From Thalassomonas haliotis (lineage in GTDB: Bacteria; Pseudomonadota; Gammaproteobacteria; Enterobacterales; Alteromonadaceae), in NCBI RefSeq assembly GCF_028657945.1, contig NZ_CP059693.1, forward strand, positions 3,038,001 to 3,102,000: a stretch of 64,000 nt of DNA. The letters are read 5' to 3'. Shown here one piece after another: positions 35,101-41,842 of the stretch. The notes below the pieces were generated by a model that was not told the DNA's origin, searched no databases, and worked only from the letters and a program-made list of their open reading frames with translations. Every line of letters begins with the position of its first letter. The first letter of the stretch is position 1. Position numbers and translations under genes: made by a program.

Positions 35101-35347
35101 TGCCCACTCCCTGGGTTTTACCGTGCTCGCCGAAGGGGTTGAAACCGCCGAGCAGCTTCACTTGCTGGCAATGAAACGCTGCGGTGAATTTCAGGGCTAT
35201 TATTTTAGCAGGCCCTGTCCGGTAGCCGAGCTTGTTAGTCTGTTGCTGGAGCATTTGCCCGAAGAACACAGAGCATGCTCTGTTAATACCCGACAGCTGA
35301 CCGGGATAACGTCAGTACAGCCGAAGGGCTGCGATGGGGAAAAATGA
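32129..35347 (+). CDS. MASE1-GAF-PAS-GGDEF-EAL bifunctional c-di-GMP protein
   Basis: About 1072 residues if the ATG at 32129 (MSNNNAHNLVLIP) is used; GAGG lies 14 bases before it, and the frame is open further upstream, so the start is uncertain. An N-terminal MASE1 membrane sensor has ~8 helices ('ITPLWPPTGIALAAQLYYG'). A coiled linker, a GAF-like domain and a PAS domain ('IIRVNPAFTELTGYSFDEVFG') follow. The GGDEF site is intact ('VSRFGGDEFTVML') but has no RxxD inhibitory site at the usual place. The EAL domain is intact ('GVEALLRWHHP', 'FEITESMMM', 'DDFGTGYSSLSYLK', 'LAEGVETAEQ'). It may make and degrade c-di-GMP. Divergently paired with the HD-GYP gene. Confidence 0.9.
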   Translation: MSNNNAHNLVLIPLLAIIYFFAAWLGLQLAFEEVNITPLWPPTGIALAAQLYYGNRVWPGIFIGVLLINAYLQTHLAAGLAIAVCNTLEVVAAGYLITRFASRWPFAKLQQTVFFVLSLCIATMISASGGVASLYLAGALAKDAIGMLWHTWWLGDLAGGLILTPFLLTWSRRPKESYSAAQLLEAAGLILFTLALMYLLFFTHLSSYANQYLLVFALLPILFWMSFRFHHHGATLMILIVSVLAIVGTLHGYGPFVLTTENDSLLVLQAAVGSVMITVLLLIASQEERLYAIAGLRQSRESLESQVSQRTLELKSANALLEKEIYHQTHLTEAIKGLLHIVDGSAKQEFFIRCARGLAQTFETRFALIGVFADQSKSSIKTLAVCHSNRVGENFIYDLKGTPCEDVLNHAVELVQENAAERYPDDKLLVDMGIESYFGAPIITPEEEVIGIMAVMDIKAMHISSWKQPLLRLFSNRVALELQRRLATEKLELAEQVFNESSEAIIICDAQKHIIRVNPAFTELTGYSFDEVFGNQPGKYLSVKENSDCYYALWSTIQAQGAWHGEMDNRRKNGEEYVSWQMAKSVVGEDNELQQYIFIINDITEKKRAEEKIYQLAHNDAITQLPNRIAFHQQLESAMSEAMKSGDRLAVMFIDLDNFKLINDTSGHPVGDELLQQVARRFEQAAGESAMVSRFGGDEFTVMLPVINGIESVATLAQALLDALKPPFRLTCCEATTSASIGIGIYPDNSDEISTLLSCADNAMYRAKESGRSGYQFYTEQMHIDAQQLVELEQDLRHALKNNEFTLVYQPQVQLDSMQISGVEALLRWHHPHKGLISPDKFIPVAESSGLIVAIGAWVINQACRQLSYWHDLGFEQLSMAINLSARQFFQKDLLATIKQAIADHNIPPQKVEFEITESMMMRNIEETIAILHQIKTLGVQLSVDDFGTGYSSLSYLKRFPLNKIKIDRTFVSGLPDDSDDGAIVEAIIAIAHSLGFTVLAEGVETAEQLHLLAMKRCGEFQGYYFSRPCPVAELVSLLLEHLPEEHRACSVNTRQLTGITSVQPKGCDGEK

Positions 35348-35360
35348 AACTCACCTCAGC

Positions 35361-35465
35361 CTAGAGGTAATGAAGCAGCCAGGGAGCGGCTTTTACCTGT
35401 CCGTAGATAACCGAGCTGAGTACCAAAGTGACTAATAAAAAAAGTTTGCGGTATTGGCTTTTCAT
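35361..35465 (-). CDS. Putative 34-residue secreted peptide or gene remnant
   Basis: Reads MKSQYRKLFLLVTLVLSS, then VIYGQVKAAPWLLHYL and a stop. Basic n-region, hydrophobic core and an AxA-like site (VKA) make a textbook signal peptide with only eight residues left after cleavage. The ribosome-binding site (ACGGGA) is weak. It could be a small secreted peptide or the 5' remnant of an exported protein gene. Confidence 0.35.
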   Translation of the reverse strand: MKSQYRKLFLLVTLVLSSVIYGQVKAAPWLLHYL

Positions 35466-35625
35466 TTTATGTCCCGTATTGTTTTATCTGCCTTTGATAA
35501 CGCTTGCCGGCGGCTTTGGTTGACAATACAAGAGAAAATTTTGCCCTGATAAGCATTATCAACCGTACTTATTCAAGGGCCAGGATGACAAGCGTTGAAC
35601 TTTTGGCAAATGTAACGGTTTTCGA

Positions 35626-35639
35626 TACAAAGCCATACC
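35626..35639 (+). promoter_or_regulatory. RstA-box-like site upstream of the lipoprotein/second TCS
   Basis: TACAAAGCCATACC fits TACA-N6-TAC(A/C). It nearly equals one unit of the array at 19511-19550 on its minus strand (TACAAAGCCGTACA). It lies 11 bp upstream of a TTGTCA -35-like hexamer (35651), a normal activator position. Confidence 0.45.
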
Positions 35640-35705
35640 TTTTCGTTCTATTGTCATGATCCTGGATTCTTCATAATGGCGCCATTAACTGCTTAGGAGT
35701 TTATT

Positions 35706-36716
35706 ATGAAGAAATTATTGCCCTTAGTTCTTATCACAACGGCTTTATTACAGGCGTGTGGCGGCTCAAGTTCCAAATCAACGAATGTCACACCGACGAC
35801 AACACCACAGGTGGCGGAAGTTCACCATATTCAGCCACAAGATGTTCCAGAGTACCTCGAAACATTTAAACAGCAACAGGCGCAGTTGCAGGTGCAATTT
35901 GACGGCCAGGAATCTATGCTCGGTTTTATTGATCTTTCGACAGAGAATAATTTTATCCTGGCAAAATATTCGGCAGGTATAGTGAGGATCGGCTTTGATG
36001 TTAATGAAGAAAAGCCGGTAAACGAGCTGATTTTTATGGAAGGCGATACCAGCGATCTGGAGAATTTTGAGAGCACCAGGATATTGCAGGGCACAGCCAT
36101 TGAAGTTACCGCTGACAATGATAATTATATTTACACCGGCTCTGCCGTGGATACGCAGACACAAAACAGCTACCCGGTCCGGCTTGTCTTTAATGAGTCG
36201 TTGATTTCCGGCGGCAGCAGCACTTTAGTACTTGAAGGTGAGCGGATGACAATCTCCGGTACCTTGGGAACGCAAACTTATATCGATATGCAGGAGATGC
36301 TTAATAGCCAAACGGTAACTACCCTGGTTTTCGCTAGTGTTGACGGCTCGGTAAATGACGCTATCAATATGCACACCGGCCGTTTGATCCGTCAAGCGGG
36401 TCTGACAACCTTGATGCCCGCCGACGGTGAGGCCTATTCCGGCGGTGTTGATTTATTTGCTGCCGGGGTTGAAAGAAAATACCAGGCGGGCGGCAAGCTT
36501 GGTGTGCATTCCTGGTGCTGCAGTGCAGGAAAACCTGCCAATGAACTAGGCGAGGAGCATGAAGCACATGGTGCACAATTGACCTACTTCAGAGAAATGA
36601 TGGGAGCAGAAAAAGGGCCAAAGTTTTACTTTTATACCATCAACGCTGCGCCTTTTAGCGGTGTACATATCATGAGCGAAGCTGAGCTGAGCCAATACCA
36701 TTTAGTTACAGATTAA
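35706..36716 (+). CDS. Lipoprotein with ClpP/crotonase-like C-terminal fold
   Basis: 336 residues; lipobox 'LLQAC' with Cys18, then a Ser/Thr linker; AGGAG Shine-Dalgarno. The C-terminal ~140 residues start 'LVFASVDGSVNDAINMHTGR' and continue 'ADGEAYSGGVDLFAAGVERK' and 'GGKLGVHSWCC', the order of strands seen in COG3904-type periplasmic ClpP-class proteins (gl-x-T, serine turn, G-x-x-R, GVH). The usual CASAC-type serine turn is replaced by EAYSGG, so catalytic activity is uncertain. It precedes the second two-component operon by 39 bp and may be its partner or its target (inference). Confidence 0.72.
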   Translation: MKKLLPLVLITTALLQACGGSSSKSTNVTPTTTPQVAEVHHIQPQDVPEYLETFKQQQAQLQVQFDGQESMLGFIDLSTENNFILAKYSAGIVRIGFDVNEEKPVNELIFMEGDTSDLENFESTRILQGTAIEVTADNDNYIYTGSAVDTQTQNSYPVRLVFNESLISGGSSTLVLEGERMTISGTLGTQTYIDMQEMLNSQTVTTLVFASVDGSVNDAINMHTGRLIRQAGLTTLMPADGEAYSGGVDLFAAGVERKYQAGGKLGVHSWCCSAGKPANELGEEHEAHGAQLTYFREMMGAEKGPKFYFYTINAAPFSGVHIMSEAELSQYHLVTD

Positions 36717-36755
36717 CAGCTGTAGTGGTTTGATTATGTTATATAATGGAGTTCA

Positions 36756-37496
36756 TTGCTGTTAGAGCGGGCTCTATTATTTGTGAAAGAAAGTGTTACT
36801 CTGGTTGAAGATGACGAGAAAATGGCGTCATTGCTGCAAAGTTATTTTCAAGGTTTTGGTTTTAGCGTCAAGGTTATCTCCGGTGGCTGTGATGCTGCGG
36901 AGCGGATCCTGGAAGATCCGCCCTCGATTGTGATCTTGGATCTGATGTTGCCGGGTCAGGATGGTTTGTCGATTTGCCGTAATATCCGGGAAAAATACAG
37001 CGGCAAGATTTTGATCTTAACGGCCACCGGCGACGATATGGATCAGGTGGCGGCCCTGGAAATGGGCGCCGACGATTTTGTTCATAAGCCTATTCAGCCA
37101 AGGGTCTTGCTGGCCCGGGTGCGCATGCTGTTAAGGCGTCAGGACAAGGCTCAAAAGGCCGATGGGGACGAGATTCAAACTCGCGATAAGGTGTTGGAAT
37201 TCGGCCAATTGTGGATTAACTCCTCCCTGCAAAGGTGTAAGCTTGGTCAAGAGGTGGTGCCGCTAACGCCTTCTGAGTTTTCCATTCTCTGGGCCCTGGC
37301 CAGTCAGGCCGAAACTGTGCTGTCGCGCGAGCAGTTGCTGCAGGTATTATCCGGCCTTGAATATGACGGTCTCAACCGCACCATAGACAATAAAATTGCC
37401 CAGCTGAGAAAAAAACTCAATGACGATGCCAGCCGGCCCAAAGGCATTATTACCGTACGGGGCAAGGGCTACCTTTTTGTCCCCGATTACTGGTAA
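36756..37496 (+). CDS. Response regulator, OmpR family, RstA-like paralogue
   Basis: 246 residues from a TTG at 36756 with AATGGAG just upstream; a GTG at 36783, in the conserved 'LFVKES' segment, is the alternative. The receiver has 'LVEDDEKM', 'IVILDLMLPGQDG' (Asp), 'ILTATGDD' and 'VHKPIQPR' (Lys). The winged-helix part is nearly identical to that of the regulator at 19824 ('TIDNKIAQLRKKL', 'GYLFVPDYW'). The two pairs clearly arose by duplication. Cross-binding of the same DNA sites is likely, since the recognition-helix region is conserved. Confidence 0.92.
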   Translation: MLLERALLFVKESVTLVEDDEKMASLLQSYFQGFGFSVKVISGGCDAAERILEDPPSIVILDLMLPGQDGLSICRNIREKYSGKILILTATGDDMDQVAALEMGADDFVHKPIQPRVLLARVRMLLRRQDKAQKADGDEIQTRDKVLEFGQLWINSSLQRCKLGQEVVPLTPSEFSILWALASQAETVLSREQLLQVLSGLEYDGLNRTIDNKIAQLRKKLNDDASRPKGIITVRGKGYLFVPDYW

Positions 37497-37526
37497 TTGC
37501 CATCATAAGCTAAACCGGGTAAAGAT

Positions 37527-38834
37527 ATGACTCGATTATTTATCACCCTGTATATGGGGATTTTGGCGACTTTTATGATTTTTATCCTGGTTGCCCATCT
37601 GATCAATACGTATTTGATCGTAGATATTGAAAATATTATTGATGCTGAGCAATTCAGTGCTGAAGTTGCTTTACTGGAGCGGCTTGATGCCTTTATCAGC
37701 CGGCAAGAGCGTGAGCTGCTGATAAGGCAGATCGCTGAAAAAAATCAGCTGGTGATAGAGCAAGTGGCGCAAGAAGAGATCCCCGAAGCAGTGCTGGCTG
37801 AGCTTGATCAGCACCCGGTTTGGTTTGACGATGACGAATATAATTATTTTCAGGCCTTTACCCCGGCGCACTATTACCGTCTCAGTGAAGATGAAAACAA
37901 TGAGTTGCTGCTTATCGATGATGAAGTTGGCACGGCCATTTTTATCGCTTTTATTATTTTTATCGCCCTCAACTGCTTTCTCTGGTTATACGGTCTGCAC
38001 AGGAAACTGCGTTACCTGGAACATACTGCCGATAAAATCAGCCGGGGTCAGCTGGATCAACGGGCGCCGATAAAGAAAAGTCTCAGGGTGGGGCGGCTTA
38101 ATCTCAGGTTTAATGAAATGGCCGGGCGTATCGAGCAATTGTTGCTCGGACATAAGCGTTTGACCCAGGCGGTTGCCCACGAACTGCGCTCGCCGCTGTT
38201 CAGGCTGCAGCTGCAAATTGATTTACTTGAACATGCCGGGGAAGCAGACAGGCAAGCGCATTTACGCAGCCTGGAAGAAGATGTCTATCAGCTCGATGAA
38301 CTGGTGGATGAATTTCTCGAATACGGCAAAATGCAGCGCTCTGAGCTGATGTTAAACAGCGAAGCCGTTTTAATAACCCCGTTCGTTGAAGGCTTGTGTG
38401 AAAATCTGGCGATTGAAGCCCAGGGGAAAGACAATCAGCGAAAGGAAAGTCAGTCACAGATAACGCTGGAGATCACCACAGGGGCCGACACCCGGCTTCA
38501 GGCAGATAAGGGCAAACTAAGCCGCGCCCTGAATAACCTGATCCGAAACGCGATAAAATATGGCAAGAAACGGATACAGGTTAAAGTTTATCGCCAGCAG
38601 GACTGTCTGGTGTTCAGTGTTGAAGATGACGGTGAGGGCATAGCCGAGCAATATCGGGAGCAAATCTTTCAGCCTTACTTCAGGCTCAGTGGTAAAGGCC
38701 ATAAGCGGGTTTCCGGCTACGGCCTGGGGCTGACCATTTGCCAGGAAATTGCCGTGATGCACAGGGGCAGTTTACGGGTGGAGCAAAGCGAGTTTGGTGG
38801 GGCTGCCTTTAAGCTGGCGATCCCTTTTCGGTAA
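37527..38834 (+). CDS. Sensor histidine kinase, RstB-like paralogue
   Basis: 435 residues. Same plan as the kinase at 20628: TM1, an acidic ~100-residue periplasmic sensor, TM2, HAMP, then 'TQAVAHELRSPLFRLQLQID' with the phospho-His, 'NLIRNAIKYG', 'VEDDGEGIAEQYR' and 'GYGLGLTICQEIAVMH'. It carries a ~10-residue polar insert (KDNQRKESQSQ) before the ATPase core. The periplasmic parts of the two kinases keep the same spacing and much sequence ('QHPVWFDDDEYNYF'), so they may sense related signals. It begins 30 bp after its regulator. Confidence 0.92.
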   Translation: MTRLFITLYMGILATFMIFILVAHLINTYLIVDIENIIDAEQFSAEVALLERLDAFISRQERELLIRQIAEKNQLVIEQVAQEEIPEAVLAELDQHPVWFDDDEYNYFQAFTPAHYYRLSEDENNELLLIDDEVGTAIFIAFIIFIALNCFLWLYGLHRKLRYLEHTADKISRGQLDQRAPIKKSLRVGRLNLRFNEMAGRIEQLLLGHKRLTQAVAHELRSPLFRLQLQIDLLEHAGEADRQAHLRSLEEDVYQLDELVDEFLEYGKMQRSELMLNSEAVLITPFVEGLCENLAIEAQGKDNQRKESQSQITLEITTGADTRLQADKGKLSRALNNLIRNAIKYGKKRIQVKVYRQQDCLVFSVEDDGEGIAEQYREQIFQPYFRLSGKGHKRVSGYGLGLTICQEIAVMHRGSLRVEQSEFGGAAFKLAIPFR

Positions 38835-38847
38835 GGCCCCTTGGCGG

Positions 38848-39666
38848 TTATTCATGCCCGGGCGCGGTGTTTGACAGTGGCTGAGCGCCCTTGAGCAGGC
38901 GCTGGATGCTGCCGTCTTCCTTCATTGCTTTTATGGTGTCATTGATTTTTGGCAGCAGGGCTTTATGGGGAGATTTTTTCGATAATAAAATATAGTAGCG
39001 GGTATCTATAACGGCTTTGCTGGCTTGATGCAGCCTGCCGTGGAATTCGGGAAAATCCCTGAGCATGGCCTGGGCGACGGTTTGATTGAGTATGATCAAA
39101 TCCAGCCTGCCGCCAAGTAACATTTTGATCAGCTGGAAATCAGTTTTCACCTCGTGTGTCTTAAAATCATATGTTTTCGCGGCATAGTGAAAGGCCTGGC
39201 CGTAATAAAATCCCGATGATAAACCTAAGCTATGGTTTTTTAGATCTTGCCAGTGATGCCATTCAAACGCGGCTCCTGTCCTTGCCGCTGAATAAATATA
39301 AAAAGGCTCGGACAAAAAAGCCTCGCTGAACAGGGCATATTGCTGCCGGGATGCATTTTTTGTCATCAGCCAGCTGCTGTCGACATTGCCCGTTTCCAGA
39401 TGACTCAGCACCCGCTTAAAGGGATAGAGGCTAATGTCAACGTCAAAGCCCAAACGCCGGTACAGCTCCTTGATAAAATTTACCCCGCCTCCTGAGGTCG
39501 CGCCTTGTTTGGGAATTACCCAAGGATACCAGGGGTCTATGGCCAGTGTTATTGTCTTGGTTTTCTCAGGCGTGGCTGCGCGCACCTGACCGCCCAACCC
39601 GGTAATGAACAATAAGAGAATTATTAACTGCTTTTGCGTCATGCATCTGTTCTTTATTTTAGTCAT
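38848..39666 (-). CDS. Orphan periplasmic solute-binding-like protein (family 3)
   Basis: 272 residues, or 264 from the second Met at 39642; signal peptide ends near ...QVRA. The binding-protein fold is shown by 'ITLAIDPWYPWVIP', 'GGVNFIKELYRRLGFDVDIS', 'GNVDSSWLMTKNASRQQYALF' and the final 'INDTIKAMKEDGSIQRLLKG'. There are no transport genes nearby. Its end is 13 bp from the end of the convergent kinase gene. Like the similar proteins at 14391 and 39843 it may present a ligand to a sensor, but this is inference. Confidence 0.8.
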   Translation of the reverse strand: MTKIKNRCMTQKQLIILLLFITGLGGQVRAATPEKTKTITLAIDPWYPWVIPKQGATSGGGVNFIKELYRRLGFDVDISLYPFKRVLSHLETGNVDSSWLMTKNASRQQYALFSEAFLSEPFYIYSAARTGAAFEWHHWQDLKNHSLGLSSGFYYGQAFHYAAKTYDFKTHEVKTDFQLIKMLLGGRLDLIILNQTVAQAMLRDFPEFHGRLHQASKAVIDTRYYILLSKKSPHKALLPKINDTIKAMKEDGSIQRLLKGAQPLSNTAPGHE

Positions 39667-39842
39667 CCTGTAGCCATCTTATGTTAAACTGGCGTTACAG
39701 AACATGAATTTTTTACCCGGCGGGTAAAAGCCTTTGCCCGGTCACTGTGATAACCATATAGGTTAAATTTTGGCAGGGGAATAAGGAAAGAGCTTTGCCC
39801 TTGTTCCATGGTGGATGGGAAATATTATTGGCGGAGGGAGGA

Positions 39843-40538
39843 ATGAACAAAACCTGGTTAATCCTTTTGTTTTTTTTGATGATGCCGGTGTTTATGTTAC
39901 CGGCACAAGAAACCTGGAAGATCACTTCTTTAAACTGGCAGCCATATTCCGGCGCCGAACTCGCCAATCAAGGCCATTCCATTGAAAAGTTAAAACGGAT
40001 CTTGCAACAGGCAGACATTGCTTTAGAGGTGGAGTTCTACCCCTGGAACCGCGCTAAGTTATTAGTGCAAAAAAATAAAGAGTATGTCGGTATTTTTCCC
40101 GCCTGGCCTGAAGATGTCTTCGACCAAGCCCTGGTTTCTTCTGCGGTTGACTACTCGGAAATTGCCGTGCTTAAACGCGCCGGCACCCGGGTAAGCTTTA
40201 GCAGTGTTGACGACTTGTTTCGACAATATTCCGTCGGGGTGGTCAGTACCTATATCTATCCCAAGGTGGTGATGGCGGCGATGAAAAAATACCCGCAGCA
40301 TAGCGATGGCTCATCCAATGAAATGACTTTGCTGAAAAAGCTTGAAACCGGCCGCGATGAGGTTGCCATTACCGATCCTAAAGTGATGCTGTACCTGGCC
40401 GCGCAGCAGGGGATTGATAATATCGAATACGTACAAAAAATTATGGACAAAGAACTGATTGTTGCTTTTCGCGATGATGCAGAAAACAGGAAACGGGTAA
40501 AAGTATTAAATGACTTGCTGTTGCAGCATAAACACTAG
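39843..40538 (+). CDS. Orphan periplasmic solute-binding-like protein (family 3)
   Basis: 231 residues from the ATG at 39843, which has a very strong GGAGGGAGG just before it. Signal peptide to about 22 (LPAQE). 'WKITSLNWQPYSGAELANQG', 'EVEFYPWNRAKLLVQKNKEY', 'YSVGVVSTYIYPKVVMAAMK' and 'IVAFRDDAENRKRVKVLNDL' match the two-lobed family-3 fold. It diverges from the related protein at 38848 but is not a close duplicate. No permease is adjacent; ligand unknown. Confidence 0.8.
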   Translation: MNKTWLILLFFLMMPVFMLPAQETWKITSLNWQPYSGAELANQGHSIEKLKRILQQADIALEVEFYPWNRAKLLVQKNKEYVGIFPAWPEDVFDQALVSSAVDYSEIAVLKRAGTRVSFSSVDDLFRQYSVGVVSTYIYPKVVMAAMKKYPQHSDGSSNEMTLLKKLETGRDEVAITDPKVMLYLAAQQGIDNIEYVQKIMDKELIVAFRDDAENRKRVKVLNDLLLQHKH

Positions 40539-40745
40539 CGATTGCCAGGGGCTGTTTATCTTTGCCCGAGAATGATCTTTTTGGCTATTTTTCCCTCTGT
40601 CGGCGTTAGAAAAATGTCATGTAGAATAACTACAGGTCCATTTTCCTGCCTTGATATATGAAAAAACTGCTCAAAAATCTTACCCCCCGATAAACAGACC
40701 CTAATGTCAGGACAATAGCTAATTTATGCCGGTATTTGATGCCGG

Positions 40746-41753
40746 TTAGTGAGCCAGCTCGCCGCGCAGGTTCTGCTGCATTAAATGACAAACCTGGTGA
40801 TAATCATGTCCCTGGCTCAGCAGGTAATGTAGTTTAGTTAACGCCGCTTCCAAGGTCATGTCATAACCTGAGATCACGGCGCACTGGCTTAAGGCCGAGC
40901 CTGTGGCATAACCGCCCATATTCACTGTGCCTTTGGTACATTGGCTGATATTGACTATCACTATGCCTTGTTCGCTGGCTTTTTTCAGGCAGGCAAGCAG
41001 CTCGGGGTCCTGAGGGGCATTGCCGACACCGTAACTCCTTAAGATCAGCGCCTTGACCGGCTGCTTGATCACATTGGCCACCAGCTCTGCGCTGATGCCC
41101 GGGTACAAGTGAATAACCCCCACCGGCTGTGGCGTGATCGCGCTTAATTTCAATGCCTGGTGCGGTTCATGTTCAACCTTGCCGGCAATAAGGCGGATAT
41201 TGATGCCCGCTTCAAGCAACGGCGGCATATTGGGGGAGTCGAAGGCGTTAAAGCCGTCGGCATAGGCCTTGATGCTGCGGTTGCCGCGAAACAGTTTGTT
41301 GTTGAAGAACAAACCGACTTCGCTGATCGGATAATTGGCGGCGATATACAGGGCATTTAGCAGGTTGACCTGACCGTCGGATCTCAGCTGGCTTAGCGGA
41401 ATTTGCGAGCCGGTAACGATCACCGGCTTGGTCAGGTTCTCAAACATAAACGACAGTGCCGAGCTGGTATAGGCCATGGTATCTGTGCCATGCAGCACTA
41501 CGAAACCGTCGTAGTCATCATAGTTGCCCTGGATATCTTCGGCGATACGCTGCCAGTCGCTCGGCGCCATATTGGAAGAGTCGATCAGCGGCTGGTATTC
41601 ATGAATAACAAAGTCGGGCATTTCATCGCGCTGAAATTCAGGGGTTTGCTTGATAAACTCGGTTAAGTGGCCTTTAACCGGCACATATCCCTGGCTGCTT
41701 TCTTTCATTCCTATGGTACCGCCGGTGTAGGCGACATAAATACGTTTTTTCAT
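40746..41753 (-). CDS. ansA: L-asparaginase, cytoplasmic type I
   Basis: 335 residues from the ATG at 41753 (MKKRIYVAYTGGTIGM); an earlier in-frame ATG would add 23 unlikely residues. Hydrolyses L-asparagine to aspartate and ammonia in the cytoplasm. The two catalytic threonines lie in 'YTGGTIGM' and 'LHGTDTMAYTSSAL'. 'VTGSQIPLSQLRSDGQVNLL' and 'YGVGNAPQDPELLACLKKA' are typical of the AnsA (not the periplasmic AnsB) branch; no signal peptide. It follows sppA by 89 bp with a hairpin between, as in many gammaproteobacteria. Confidence 0.95.
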   Translation of the reverse strand: MKKRIYVAYTGGTIGMKESSQGYVPVKGHLTEFIKQTPEFQRDEMPDFVIHEYQPLIDSSNMAPSDWQRIAEDIQGNYDDYDGFVVLHGTDTMAYTSSALSFMFENLTKPVIVTGSQIPLSQLRSDGQVNLLNALYIAANYPISEVGLFFNNKLFRGNRSIKAYADGFNAFDSPNMPPLLEAGINIRLIAGKVEHEPHQALKLSAITPQPVGVIHLYPGISAELVANVIKQPVKALILRSYGVGNAPQDPELLACLKKASEQGIVIVNISQCTKGTVNMGGYATGSALSQCAVISGYDMTLEAALTKLHYLLSQGHDYHQVCHLMQQNLRGELAH

Positions 41754-41802
41754 ATGGCTTGGCTGTTTTCTTGGTATCTGTGTAATAAAGGAAAGGGTAA
41801 AA

Positions 41803-41819
41803 GGCCCCGCTGAGCGGGG
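41803..41819 (-). terminator. GC-rich hairpin between sppA and ansA
   Basis: GCCCCGC-TGA-GCGGGGC is a perfect 7-bp stem with a 3-nt loop. Read in the direction of the genes it is followed by CTTTTACCCTTT. It probably terminates sppA transcripts at least in part. Confidence 0.65.
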
Positions 41820-41842
41820 CATTAGTCTGATGCCTGTCTGGC

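Larger units (their letters stand above)
35348..35705. other. Intergenic region with small ORF and promoter elements
   Basis: 358 bp. It contains a minus-strand 34-codon ORF (35361-35465), an RstA-box-like site (35626-35639) and a TTGTCA/CATAAT-type promoter at about 35651-35677 ahead of the lipoprotein gene. Confidence 0.5.
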
